Below, piece by piece: positions 1-7,093 of a DNA stretch of 17,637 nt. The position numbers and the translations under genes were made by a program. The number at the start of each line of letters is the position of its first letter. Positions within the stretch are counted from its first letter, which is position 1. The stretch covers positions 1 to 17,637 of the forward strand of contig JALHDI010000082.1 of assembly GCA_022839045.1 (NCBI GenBank). Direction: 5' to 3'. Origin of the DNA: Sporomusaceae bacterium. GTDB lineage: Bacteria; Bacillota_C; Negativicutes; Sporomusales_B; UBA7701. The notes beneath the pieces are model-generated. The model saw only the letters and a list, made by a program, of their open reading frames with translations, ran no database searches and had not been told where the DNA came from.

Positions 1-565
1 TCTGGAAGTGACGGGTGACTTCCTGGATGAAGTCCATGCTGTCCATGCAGGCGAATTCGCAGCGGGCCATGCCGACGCAGCCGCTCGGGGTGCGGAGACA
101 GCCGCCGGAGCCGCCGAGGTCCCAGCCCTTATCGCTCAGTTCGTCGAAGCAGGGCTGCAGGTTTTCGGTGGTGGTGCCGAGGAGGATTACGTCGCCGGTG
201 GAGCCGTGCATGTTGGTGAGGCCGCTGCCGAATTTGTCCCAGGTCTCGCACAGGCTGCGCAGGGCCTTGGTGGTGTAGAAGAAGCCGGAAACCATATTGA
301 CGCGGACTGTGTGGAACTCCTTGACGTTCTGGAACTGTTCGGGTTTGGCGGAATAACGGCCGATGACGCCGCCGCCGTAGCCTTTCACGCCGACGATGCC
401 GCCGTGTTTCCAGTAGCCGGTCTTGTCCTTGTAGGACAGCTCGAGCTGGTTCAAGAGGTCCTGGGAACTAGCCTTGGTTGCGGCAGCTTTCTTAATTTCG
501 GTTACGAAACTGGGCCACGCGCCTTTTTCGAGATCGTCCAACAATGGGGTCTTGGAATCTGCCAT
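1..565 (-). CDS. dsrA: Dissimilatory sulfite reductase alpha subunit (partial, C-terminus outside window)
   Basis: The first 188 codons of DsrA are present; the gene runs off the left edge. DsrA pairs with DsrB in a cytoplasmic sirohaem/Fe-S enzyme that reduces sulfite toward sulfide. The translation carries family-specific stretches: WPSFV (residues 17-21), [20 protein letters not shown] (51-70), [13 protein letters not shown] (113-125), LGGSGG (150-155), and a Cys-x5-Cys pair (C163, C169) followed by EFAC, the first half of the cluster/sirohaem cysteine set. The second cysteine motif would lie beyond the edge. The ATG at 565 follows a near-perfect GGAGGTGA site (571-578). It starts 28 bases after a ferredoxin gene and is probably co-transcribed with it. 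DsrAB fits reductive sulfite or organosulfonate metabolism; direction cannot be proved from this fragment. The identification rests on recalled family motifs and is strong for DsrA over assimilatory or Asr-type enzymes. Confidence 0.93.
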   Translation of the reverse strand, partial: MADSKTPLLDDLEKGAWPSFVTEIKKAAATKASSQDLLNQLELSYKDKTGYWKHGGIVGVKGYGGGVIGRYSAKPEQFQNVKEFHTVRVNMVSGFFYTTKALRSLCETWDKFGSGLTNMHGSTGDVILLGTTTENLQPCFDELSDKGWDLGGSGGCLRTPSGCVGMARCEFACMDSMDFIQEVTRHFQ

Positions 566-593
566 ACTCTTCACCTCCGCATTATTAGGGCCT

Positions 594-776
594 TTAATAC
601 TCCTGGACGACGATGGCCTCAGCCGGGCACATCATCATGCAGCTTTGGCAACCCATGCACTCTTCGCCGGTCACTTCGGCTTTGCCGTCGACCAAGGACA
701 GGATTTTGGCCGGGCAAGTGGCGACACATTCGCTACAGCCAACGCATTTGTCCTGATCAATCGTTACTACGAACAA
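594..776 (-). CDS. 2[4Fe-4S] ferredoxin, 60 aa
   Basis: A small bacterial-type ferredoxin, probably a cytoplasmic electron carrier. It has two complete CxxCxxCxxxCP motifs ([12 protein letters not shown] and [12 protein letters not shown]), each binding one 4Fe-4S cluster together with the distal cysteine of the other motif. The frame is open up to 830, but the upstream codons look like leader. I chose the TTG at 776 because a GGGAGGTGAT site sits 8 bases before it and the product then begins directly with the ferredoxin fold ([11 protein letters not shown]), at the usual length of about 60 residues. It lies 28 bases upstream of dsrA in the same direction. This suggests it supplies electrons to, or is regulated with, sulfite reductase; that partnership is inferred from position only. 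Confidence 0.9.
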   Translation of the reverse strand: MFVVTIDQDKCVGCSECVATCPAKILSLVDGKAEVTGEECMGCQSCMMMCPAEAIVVQEY

Positions 777-828
777 CAGTATCACCTCCCTCACAGAACA
801 TGTCCGCATCGAGACAGCCGGCCCACAC

Positions 829-877
829 AAAAAAATGAGGCATCAGGATCAACCAATGCTCACTTTGTGTTCCTGAT
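829..877 (-). terminator. Terminator-like hairpin in the ferredoxin-dsrA leader
   Basis: On the minus strand ATCAGGA (877-871) can pair with TCCTGAT (848-842). The stem can continue inward with a bulge (AC/CAA against TTGGT). Seven T residues follow at 835-829 after a six-base gap. No gene lies upstream on this strand before the RND terminator at 1148-1181, so the hairpin falls inside the leader of the ferredoxin gene rather than at the end of another transcript. It may be an attenuator. The gap between stem and U-tract is atypical for an intrinsic terminator, so confidence is limited. Confidence 0.35.
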
Positions 878-910
878 ACTACGGGAAAAATAGTACGTGA
901 TGTTTTTTAC

Positions 911-939
911 ATTTTAAGCGTAGCAGAATTTTGCGATAA
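911..939 (-). promoter_or_regulatory. Candidate promoter for ferredoxin-dsrA
   Basis: On the minus strand, TTATCG (939-934) and TAAAAT (916-911) are separated by exactly 17 bases. The -10 matches the sigma-A consensus at 5 of 6 positions and the -35 at 3 of 6. Transcription would begin near 904 and give a leader of about 128 bases before the ferredoxin start at 776. An ATGT-N5-ACAT inverted repeat overlaps the expected start site. This is pattern matching only, and other weak promoters in this AT-rich stretch are possible. Confidence 0.4.
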
Positions 940-1003
940 CGACAAGCCGCTCGGCACATCACTTTTGCTTTGCCGGGTATAATATTTGTTTATGCTCATT
1001 ATC

Positions 1004-1072
1004 GCCTATTATTCTGTGGCCGGCCCGCTTTCTCCTCCGGCGGCGCTCCCTCCTGCGCTGGTAATAATAGGC
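1004..1072. repeat. Long-range inverted repeat with a GC-rich core in the 777-1147 gene-free region
   Basis: GCCTATTATT (1004-1013) and AATAATAGGC (1063-1072) form a perfect 10-bp inverted repeat enclosing 49 bases. The core is very GC-rich and contains a GCGC-N8-GCGC hairpin at about 1044-1059 and a GGCCGGCC palindrome, so a multi-branched fold is possible. Flanking DNA is AT-rich. No coding region is supported in 777-1147 on either strand. I do not recognise it as a known riboswitch, and no second copy occurs in this window. Confidence 0.45.
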
Positions 1073-1147
1073 AGCAGCCGCATTACACTATTATGAGGGT
1101 TGTCAGGTAATAATTACTCTATAGGGTTCTGATGGTGTTGCCGGATG

Positions 1148-1181
1148 ACAAAAAGCAGCCCGAACGATGTTCGGGCTGCTT
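1148..1181 (-). terminator. Intrinsic terminator of the RND efflux operon
   Basis: A perfect 13-bp stem (1153-1165 with 1169-1181) with a 3-base loop is followed on the minus strand by a T-rich tract (CTTTTTGTC). It begins 5 bases after the permease stop codon at 1186. This is a textbook rho-independent terminator closing the efflux transcription unit. Confidence 0.9.
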
Positions 1182-1185
1182 GGCG

Positions 1186-2736
1186 TTAGCGGGACCGGTA
1201 CCCGCCCCTCAGCCAGGCAATGGACATTCGGCCGTAGAGGCTGACTGTGGCGAGTTTCTGGTGGAGGGTGTTGGCGCGCCACCAGTTCTGGAAGGTGTCG
1301 ACGATAAGATAGACGAGCGGAACGATGACGAGGGTGAGGAAGGTGGAGGTGATGAGGCCGCCGACGAGGACGACGCCCATGGAGGAGCGCATTTCGGCGC
1401 CGGCGCCCCAGCCGAGGGCAATGGGCAGCATGCCGAGGATCATGGCGAAGGTGGTCATGAGGATGGGCCTCAGCCGCACGGCGCCGGCCTCGACGAGCGC
1501 TTCTTCGATGGCCATGCCCCTGCCGCGCAGATGGTTGGTGTAGTCGACGAGGAGGATGGCGTTCTTGGTGACGAGGCCCATCAGCATGATGAGGCCGATC
1601 ATCGACATGATGTTGATGGTCTTGCCGCCCAGCAGCAGCCCCAGCACCGCGCCGATAAGCGAAAAGGGCAGCGAGAGCATGATGGTGAAGGGGTGGACGA
1701 AGCTCTCGAACTGGGCGGCCAGCACCATGTAGATGAGGACGACGGCGAGGGCCAGGGCTTTGCCGATCTCCATATACGAATCCTTCATGGTCTGGGCCTG
1801 GCCGACGAGGCGGTAGGAGTAGCCGAAGGGGATGTTCATGCTGGGGATGATCTCGTTCATCGCCTTGGCCATGACCTCGCCGGTGGAAATGCCGACGGCG
1901 TTGCCATAGACGATGATCTGGCGCTGGCGGCCCTCGCGGTCGATCTGGGTCGGGCCGGAAGTGAACCTGATGTCGGCGATGTCGCCGAGGCGGACGAAGC
2001 TGTTGATTTTGCCGCTGTAGATGCGCAGGTTGGCGACATCGTCAATGTTCTTGCGGTATTCTTCGGACATCTGGATCCTGATGTTGTAGGACTTGTCGGC
2101 GACATTGAAGACGTTTTTCTGGACGATGCCGAGGAAGGCCATCTGAACGACGTTGCCGGCGCTGGTGGCGTCGACGCCGAGCTGACCCATGCGGGTCGGG
2201 TCGAGTCTGATTATCACCTCGGGCTCGGACTGGGCGCTGGAGATGTCGACGTCGGTGGTGCCCGGAATCTTGCGGATCTCGTCGGCGAGTTCAGTGCCAA
2301 GTCGCCTGAGTTCCTCCAGGTCGGGGCCGCGGAAGGCGATCTGGATGGGGCGAGGGTCGCCGCGGCCGACGCCGGAGGCGTTGTTGACCGCCACTTTGAG
2401 GCCCTGGATCTGGCGGAACTTGACCCGCAGTTCATCCATGATCTCCATCATCGACTTGTCGCGCTGATCGGCTGGAATGAGCCGCACGCCCATGAAGCCC
2501 TTATACACCGGGTTGCGCGCCGAGCCAATATTAGTAAACACCGTCTCCAGCCCGGGAATCTGGAGCACTTCTTGTTCGATCTGGCCGACAAGTTCTTTCA
2601 TCTTGTCGATCGAAGTGCCGGCTGGAGCCTCCATGGCGATGTTGAATTCCCCCGAATCGTACGTCGGCGAAAACTCGAAGCCGAGCAGGGGGATGAGGAG
2701 AGCGTTGATGAACAGCGATAGGACGGCGGCGGCCAC
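1186..2736 (-). CDS. RND efflux permease (HAE1/AcrB type), C-terminal half in a separate frame
   Basis: The frame encodes TM7 to TM12 of an AcrB-like proton-driven exporter. It begins in the TM7 region (VLSLFINALLIPLLG), continues through the large periplasmic porter/docking segment (for example TRMGQLGVDATSA near residue 181), and carries the TM10 motif MGLVTKNAILLVDY with its conserved lysine (K391 of this fragment), part of the proton relay. The reported start is a GTG at 2736 with only a weak upstream site. The same frame is open further upstream and reads [15 protein letters not shown] before it, so this is probably not an independent gene but the continuation of the permease beginning at 4247. 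The two halves total about 1010 residues, while the family runs about 1020-1060. The missing part is the cytoplasmic linker between TM6 and TM7. Confidence 0.85.
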   Translation of the reverse strand: MAAAVLSLFINALLIPLLGFEFSPTYDSGEFNIAMEAPAGTSIDKMKELVGQIEQEVLQIPGLETVFTNIGSARNPVYKGFMGVRLIPADQRDKSMMEIMDELRVKFRQIQGLKVAVNNASGVGRGDPRPIQIAFRGPDLEELRRLGTELADEIRKIPGTTDVDISSAQSEPEVIIRLDPTRMGQLGVDATSAGNVVQMAFLGIVQKNVFNVADKSYNIRIQMSEEYRKNIDDVANLRIYSGKINSFVRLGDIADIRFTSGPTQIDREGRQRQIIVYGNAVGISTGEVMAKAMNEIIPSMNIPFGYSYRLVGQAQTMKDSYMEIGKALALAVVLIYMVLAAQFESFVHPFTIMLSLPFSLIGAVLGLLLGGKTINIMSMIGLIMLMGLVTKNAILLVDYTNHLRGRGMAIEEALVEAGAVRLRPILMTTFAMILGMLPIALGWGAGAEMRSSMGVVLVGGLITSTFLTLVIVPLVYLIVDTFQNWWRANTLHQKLATVSLYGRMSIAWLRGGYRSR

Positions 2737-2765
2737 AAGCTTCTTCGGCCGCTTCAGCGCCCAGG

Positions 2766-4247
2766 TTATGATTTCCCGGTAAGCCAGTAGGCCGACAGCA
2801 TGGGAGTGAGGGCTAGGGCGACGAACAGCGAGAAGGCGACGGCGAAGGCGACGGTCAGGCCGAACTGCTTGAAGAACTGGCCGATGATCTCGCCCATGTT
2901 GCCGACCGGCACGAACACCGCCAGGATACAGAAGGTGGTGGCCAGCACGGCGAGGGAAATCTCGGCGGTGCCGTCGCGGGCCGCCTCGAGGGATGGCTGG
3001 CCGTGCTCAAGGTGGCGGTAGATGTTTTCGATAACGACGATGGCGTCGTCGATGAGGATGCCGACGGCGAGGCTGAGCCCCATGAGCGACATGTTGTTGA
3101 GGGTGAAGCCCATGATCTTCATGAGGAAGAAGGTGGCGATGATCGAGGTGGGGATGGCGATGGCGCCGATGATGGTCGCCCGGGTGTTCTGCAGGAAAAG
3201 AAAGGTTATCAGCACGGCCAGCAGGCCGCCGAAGACGAGCGACATGGTGACGTCGTGGACATTTTCGCGGATAAAACGGGTGCTGTCGCGGGTAACGGTC
3301 ACTTTGATGTCGGGCGGCAGGACGTTTTTCTGCAGCCAGTCCATCCGGTCCCGCACCCGGTCGGCGACGTCGACGGTGTTGGAGCCGGACTGCTTCTGGA
3401 CGGCGATCATGACGCTGGGCGTCCCTTTGGTACGGGCGAAGTTGCGTTCTTCCTCCCAGCCGTCCTCGACGGTGGCGATGTCGCCGATCCTGACGATCTC
3501 CAGTCCTTGGCTGGCGACGACGATGTTTTTGATGTCGTCGACGCTCTTGTACTGGCCGAGGGTGCGGATGGTTATCTCGGTGCCCTTCTCCTTCAACCGG
3601 CCGCCGGGGGTGTCCATGTTCTGGGCGTCGAGGATGTCGAAGATCTGCTTGAAGCCGATGTTGTACGCTTCGAGTTTGCGGGGGTCGACGTAGACGTGGA
3701 TCTCGCGCGCCTGCGCGCCGTAGACGTCAACATTGGCGACGTTGTCGAGGCGCTGCAGTTCGTCCTTGACGATATCCCAGGCAATCTTGCGGACTTCGCC
3801 GCGGCTGCGGGTCTCGGATGCCAGGCTGAAATAGATGATGGACTGGGCGGTGATGTCGTAGCGCCGCACCGCCGGCTCGTCGATCTGGTCGGGCAGCCGC
3901 CGTCTGATGCCGGCCACCTTCTCGCGCACCTCGTTGGCCATCATTTGCGCGTCGGTGCCGAAGGTGAACTCGAGCGTCGTCTGCGAGAAGCCCTCCAATG
4001 TTACCGATGACAGCGTTTTGATGTTCGAAACCGAGCTGACGGCGTCCTCAATCGGTTTGGTTACCAGGGTCTCCATCTCTTCCGGCGAAGTGCCCTGCCA
4101 GGTGACCGTGACGGTGACGATGGGGAAATCGACGTCGGGGTACAGGTCTACGCCGAGGTTGGGAAGAGCGTTGAACCCGAAGACGACGAGGAGCATGACG
4201 ACCATCGTCGTGAAAACGGGCCGCTTGATAAAGGTAAAAATACCCAT
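2766..4247 (-). CDS. RND efflux permease (HAE1/AcrB type), N-terminal half ending at a frameshift
   Basis: This encodes TM1 to TM6 of the inner-membrane pump that drives drugs or other amphiphiles out with protons. Visible features are the TM1 start ([19 protein letters not shown], residues 6-24), [18 protein letters not shown] (33-50), the TM4 motif [15 protein letters not shown] with the paired aspartates D400-D401 of the proton relay, and the TM6 end LTPMLSAYW (480-488). Three codons later it runs out of frame into a stop at 2766. The ATG at 4247 follows the fusion-protein stop by six bases with GGGGA as ribosome site, so the two are translationally linked. The second half continues in another frame at 2736. 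Substrate cannot be read from the sequence, and no TolC-type outer-membrane partner is in the window. Confidence 0.88.
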   Translation of the reverse strand: MGIFTFIKRPVFTTMVVMLLVVFGFNALPNLGVDLYPDVDFPIVTVTVTWQGTSPEEMETLVTKPIEDAVSSVSNIKTLSSVTLEGFSQTTLEFTFGTDAQMMANEVREKVAGIRRRLPDQIDEPAVRRYDITAQSIIYFSLASETRSRGEVRKIAWDIVKDELQRLDNVANVDVYGAQAREIHVYVDPRKLEAYNIGFKQIFDILDAQNMDTPGGRLKEKGTEITIRTLGQYKSVDDIKNIVVASQGLEIVRIGDIATVEDGWEEERNFARTKGTPSVMIAVQKQSGSNTVDVADRVRDRMDWLQKNVLPPDIKVTVTRDSTRFIRENVHDVTMSLVFGGLLAVLITFLFLQNTRATIIGAIAIPTSIIATFFLMKIMGFTLNNMSLMGLSLAVGILIDDAIVVIENIYRHLEHGQPSLEAARDGTAEISLAVLATTFCILAVFVPVGNMGEIIGQFFKQFGLTVAFAVAFSLFVALALTPMLSAYWLTGKS

Positions 4248-4253
4248 CAGCGT

Positions 4254-5381
4254 TTATTCCCCTTTCCCACCGGGCCGCTCGATCGTCGCCCCGTCACGCA
4301 GCTTGTTCTGCCCGCCGGTAACTATCAGCTCGCCTTCCTTGAGGCCGTCGAGCACTTCGGCCCAGCCGCCGCCTATGTAGCCGAGCTTGAGGATGCGCTG
4401 CTGGACTTTGTTGCCGTTCATGACTACGTACACCGATTTCTGATCCTCCCTGAGGACGAGGGCGCTTTCCGGCACGGCGACGACGTTCTTGCGCACGTCG
4501 CCGGCGATCTCGACCCGGGCGAACATGCCGGCGAGCAGCAGCCCGTCGGCGTTGGGCACGGTGACCTCGGCGGTGAAGGTGCGGACCGGCAACGACGCCG
4601 CCGGAGTCAGGCGGGTCACTTTGCCGGCGAACGGGCGGTCGCCGAGGGCGCCGACCTTCACGGTGGCGGCCGTGCCGAGCTTAAGCTGGCTGATTTCAGC
4701 CTCGCCGACCGACGCTTTGACGAGCATCGCGCTCAGGTCGGCCAGGCTGACGATCGCCGTACCGGTCCGGGCGTAGGTGCCGGCTTGCAGGTAACGCTTG
4801 GTGATGACGCCGTCGCGCGGGGCGACGACGTTGGCGTTGCCGAACCTGGCCCGGAGCTGGGCGAGTGTGCCTTCGGCCGAGCGCAACTGGCCGATGGCCA
4901 GATCCCGTTTTATTTTGGCCGTATCGAGGGCCTGGGCGGAGATGGCTCCCTGCTGGGCCAGGGGTATGGCCCGCTTGAGGTCGAGCTCGGCCTGTTCCAG
5001 GTTGGCGCGGGCGACGTACACGCTGCCTTCGGCCTGCGTGACCTGGGGCAGCAGTTCGTCGGTGTCGAGCGAGGCGACGACCGTCCCGGCAGCGACCCTG
5101 TCGCCTTCGTCGACGAACAGCGCGGCGATCCGGCCGTCTACCTTCGGCGACAGGTCGGCCGTCCAGAAAGGCTCGAGGTTGGCGGAGAAACTCAGCACCG
5201 GCTGGATGTCGTGCCGGCCGACCTTATTGACCTCCACCGCGACCGCGCGCCCCTGGGTAACCCTGCCGGCCCGCTCCTTGTTCGCCGCCAGGTTGGCGTA
5301 AATGCGGTAGGCGATCATTGCCGTGAACGCAATTACGACAATCGCTACAATTTTAACAAGTTTCTTTTTGTCAGTGGCCAC
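4254..5381 (-). CDS. RND periplasmic adaptor (membrane fusion protein, HlyD/AcrA-like), 375 aa
   Basis: The adaptor subunit connects an RND pump to an outer-membrane channel. It has an N-terminal membrane anchor (LVKIVAIVVIAFTAMIAY, about residues 8-25), a barrel-sandwich first half (LSPKVDGRIAALFVDEGDRV), a helical hairpin of about 80 residues (VTQAEGSVYVARANLEQAEL onward), a return half (VVAPRDGVITKRYLQAGTY) and a C-terminal beta-barrel and membrane-proximal domain (VVAVPESALVLREDQKSVYV). No lipobox cysteine is seen. The frame is open to 5483, but I chose the GTG at 5381: it has a GGGGGAGAG site just upstream, and the extra 34 residues do not look like a signal sequence. The permease follows after six bases. 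Candidate promoter and operator palindromes lie upstream, suggesting induced expression. Confidence 0.9.
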   Translation of the reverse strand: MATDKKKLVKIVAIVVIAFTAMIAYRIYANLAANKERAGRVTQGRAVAVEVNKVGRHDIQPVLSFSANLEPFWTADLSPKVDGRIAALFVDEGDRVAAGTVVASLDTDELLPQVTQAEGSVYVARANLEQAELDLKRAIPLAQQGAISAQALDTAKIKRDLAIGQLRSAEGTLAQLRARFGNANVVAPRDGVITKRYLQAGTYARTGTAIVSLADLSAMLVKASVGEAEISQLKLGTAATVKVGALGDRPFAGKVTRLTPAASLPVRTFTAEVTVPNADGLLLAGMFARVEIAGDVRKNVVAVPESALVLREDQKSVYVVMNGNKVQQRILKLGYIGGGWAEVLDGLKEGELIVTGGQNKLRDGATIERPGGKGE

Positions 5382-5417
5382 TCTTTTTTCTCTCCCCCAG
5401 CCGTGAAAATTCATTTG

Positions 5418-5423
5418 ATTATA
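5418..5423 (-). promoter_or_regulatory. Candidate -10 box for the RND operon
   Basis: A perfect TATAAT on the minus strand (5423-5418) would start transcription near 5411, about 30 bases before the GTG of the adaptor gene. The -35 region at 17-base spacing is poor, which would fit a promoter needing an activator or controlled by a repressor. The neighbouring palindromes may be the control sites. Confidence 0.4.
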
Positions 5424-5456
5424 TTCGCCCCCGAGCAGTACTATCCTGCCTAAAAT

Positions 5457-5466
5457 TGACCGGTCA
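5457..5466. promoter_or_regulatory. Palindrome TGACCGGTCA, possible operator
   Basis: This perfect 10-bp palindrome lies about 75-85 bases upstream of the adaptor start and about 35 bases upstream of the candidate -10 box. Palindromes with a GACCGGTC core are typical of TetR-family operators near efflux genes, but no regulator gene is present in the window, so the assignment is inference. Confidence 0.35.
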
Positions 5467-5472
5467 GTCCAG

Positions 5473-5488
5473 AATATTTGCAAATATT
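5473..5488. promoter_or_regulatory. Perfect 16-bp palindrome AATATTTGCAAATATT
   Basis: The sequence reads identically on both strands over 16 bases and lies six bases upstream of the TGACCGGTCA palindrome, in the gap between tldD and the efflux operon. Its AT-rich symmetrical form suits a dimeric regulator binding site. The binding protein is unknown. Confidence 0.4.
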
Positions 5489-5489
5489 A

Positions 5490-5515
5490 GGAGCGGCCGT
5501 GTCAAAGGCCGCTCC
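5490..5515 (-). terminator. Hairpin downstream of tldD, possible terminator
   Basis: GGAGCGGCC (5490-5498) pairs perfectly with GGCCGCTCC (5507-5515) across an 8-base loop. On the minus strand it is followed by TAATATTTG, a weak U-rich tail. It is the strongest simple hairpin between tldD and the efflux promoter, so termination of the tldD transcript is likely here, though the tail is imperfect. Confidence 0.4.
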
Positions 5516-5567
5516 GTGCTTGGATTTATACGGTTGGTTGCCCGCCGCGCTCACGAACGGCCGGAAA

Positions 5568-5689
5568 GGCCGTTCAGAAGCGCCCAGATGCAAGGCGTAC
5601 CGGAGGACGGATGCGAAGGCAGTACTGCGGGAAGTACGGCGAGCGTCCGTCCGAGGAACAACGAAGCAGATGGGCGCTTATCAACGGCC
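5568..5689 (+). repeat. Interspersed structured repeat, copy A (122 bp)
   Basis: It begins GGCCGTTCAGAAGCGCCCA and ends TGGGCGCTTATCAACGGCC. The two 24-base ends form an imperfect terminal inverted repeat with two small internal loops. Inside, GGACGGATGC (5605-5614) pairs with GCGTCCGTCC (5643-5652), and the tip GTACT/AGTAC (5622-5626 with 5633-5637) forms a small loop, so the whole element can fold as one long hairpin. Related copies are at 10055-10125 (same orientation) and 12580-12702 (inverted). The right end overlaps the last two codons and stop of tldD. A separate hairpin (GAACGGCC/GGCCGTTC, 5555-5575) uses its left end. No coding capacity is supported. Confidence 0.85.
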
Positions 5690-7075
5690 GGTATGGTCGG
5701 TGCCGCCGACGACGATCTCCGGTATCCTGATCGTCGGCTGCGCGTCCGACACCGGCGCTCCCTGGCCGTCCTTGCCGCAGGTGCCGATCGAGAAGCCCAA
5801 ATCGCTGCCCACCATGTCGATCTGGCGCAGCACTTCCGGGCCGTTGCCGGTGAGGGTCGCGCCCCGCACGGCGTGGGCCACCTTCCCGTCCCTGATGAGG
5901 TAGCCTTCGGCGACGTCGAAGACAAAATCGCCGTTGACGGTGTTGACCTGGCCGCCCCCCATCTTCCTGACCAGCAGGCCGTTCTTGACCGAACCGATGA
6001 CGGTGGCCGGGTCTTGCTTGCCGGCGGCTATATAGGTGTTCCGCATGCGGGGGATGGGCTTGTGCTCGAAGGACTCCCGCCGGCCGTTGCCGGTGTGGTC
6101 GGCCTTGTCGCGCCCGGCCGTCAGGTAGTCGTACATGAAGCCCTTGAGGATGCCGTCTGCGATAAGGACGGTTTTCTGGGCAGGGAAGCCTTCGTCGTCG
6201 AAGCGCAGTGTCCCGTAGCGGCGGGGCATGGTGCCGTCGTCGACCACGGTGACGTCGCGGGAGGCCACCTGCTCCCCCCGGCGGCCGGCGTAAACCGACA
6301 GCCCTTTCTGGACCAGGTCGGCTTCCAGGCCGTGGCCACACGCTTCGTGAACCATGGTGCCGCCGGCGGCGCCCGCCATGACGACCGGCATCCTGCCGGC
6401 GGGGGCGGGTTTGGCCTCGAGCGCGGCTATCGCCCGGCGGGCCGCTTCGCGGGCCATTTTTTCGCAGGCGTCGCGCTTCGCAAGCTCGAAGCCCTGCGTA
6501 CCGCCGATGGCTTCGAAGCCGGTCTGGATCTGCCCGTCGCCGCCGGCGACGGCGTTTACCGACAGCCTGGTCCGCACCCGGCGGTCCTCGACCAGCCGGC
6601 CGAGCGAGTTGGCGATGGTGACGTCCTGAATAACGTCCCCGTACACGACCATCACCTGCTTGATCCGCCCGTCGACCTCGCGGGCCGCCTCGTCGGCGGC
6701 GGCCACGACCGCCACCTTGTCGTCGATGGAGACGGTGTCGGGCATGACGGCGATATCCAACTCGACCGTCGGTTTGACCGCCTTGAGGTCGATGCTGACG
6801 TCCCGCGCCGAAATCTTGGCGGCCCGGCTGGCGACGTCGGCGGCCTTGACGAGTTCCTCGGCGGTGATCTTGTTGGTGTAGGCGTATGCCGTGGTATCGC
6901 CGGAAATCACCCGCACGCCGGCGCCGCAGTCGGTGCCGGTCTTGACGCGCTCGATCCTGTTGTCTTCGCAGGACACCATGGTGGTGGCCCGGTTTTCCAC
7001 GAATATGTCGGCGAAATCGCCGCCGTGCCGCAAGGCTGCGGTCAAAACGTCGCCGAGCACCCTCCGGTCAAGCAT
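5681..7075 (-). CDS. tldD: TldD/PmbA-family metalloprotease, 464 aa
   Basis: TldD normally forms a heterodimer with TldE/PmbA that degrades unfolded peptides and matures some ribosomal peptides. The zinc site is visible as HEACGH (residues 243-248, an HExxxH form), with a likely third ligand C433 in GTCGKDGQ. The N-terminal domain (ADIFVENRATTMVSCEDNRI, from residue 22) and the C-terminal IPEIVVGGTDHTG match the family, and length is close to the usual 460-480. The ATG at 7075 follows a GGGGGAGA site. It stands alone, 92 bases after aroB, with no tldE partner in the window. The final codons GGC CGT and the TGA stop are supplied by an interspersed repeat (copy A), so the original C-terminus may have been altered by its insertion. 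Confidence 0.93.
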   Translation of the reverse strand: MLDRRVLGDVLTAALRHGGDFADIFVENRATTMVSCEDNRIERVKTGTDCGAGVRVISGDTTAYAYTNKITAEELVKAADVASRAAKISARDVSIDLKAVKPTVELDIAVMPDTVSIDDKVAVVAAADEAAREVDGRIKQVMVVYGDVIQDVTIANSLGRLVEDRRVRTRLSVNAVAGGDGQIQTGFEAIGGTQGFELAKRDACEKMAREAARRAIAALEAKPAPAGRMPVVMAGAAGGTMVHEACGHGLEADLVQKGLSVYAGRRGEQVASRDVTVVDDGTMPRRYGTLRFDDEGFPAQKTVLIADGILKGFMYDYLTAGRDKADHTGNGRRESFEHKPIPRMRNTYIAAGKQDPATVIGSVKNGLLVRKMGGGQVNTVNGDFVFDVAEGYLIRDGKVAHAVRGATLTGNGPEVLRQIDMVGSDLGFSIGTCGKDGQGAPVSDAQPTIRIPEIVVGGTDHTGR

Positions 7076-7093
7076 CGTATCTCCCCCATGTGT

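Noticed and set aside
8..838. A 276-residue plus-strand open frame over the left edge
   Set aside because: The opposite strand encodes clear DsrA and ferredoxin sequence, so this is a mirror frame.
1004..1072. A known riboswitch upstream of the ferredoxin-dsrA genes
   Set aside because: I checked by eye for cobalamin, SAM, c-di-GMP and Moco signature strings and found none. The element is also over 200 bases from the ferredoxin start and outside the likely leader.
1132..2721. A 529-residue plus-strand open frame
   Set aside because: It is the antisense of the RND permease C-terminal half. Its translation is dominated by Asp, Gly, His and Ala repeats typical of GC-rich reverse frames, and it has no ribosome site or family motif.
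2760..2785. Programmed ribosomal frameshift joining the two RND halves
   Set aside because: The junction ACC GGG AAA TCA TAA is not a good slippery heptamer for the needed shift, and the TM6-TM7 linker is missing altogether, so deletion or assembly error explains it better.
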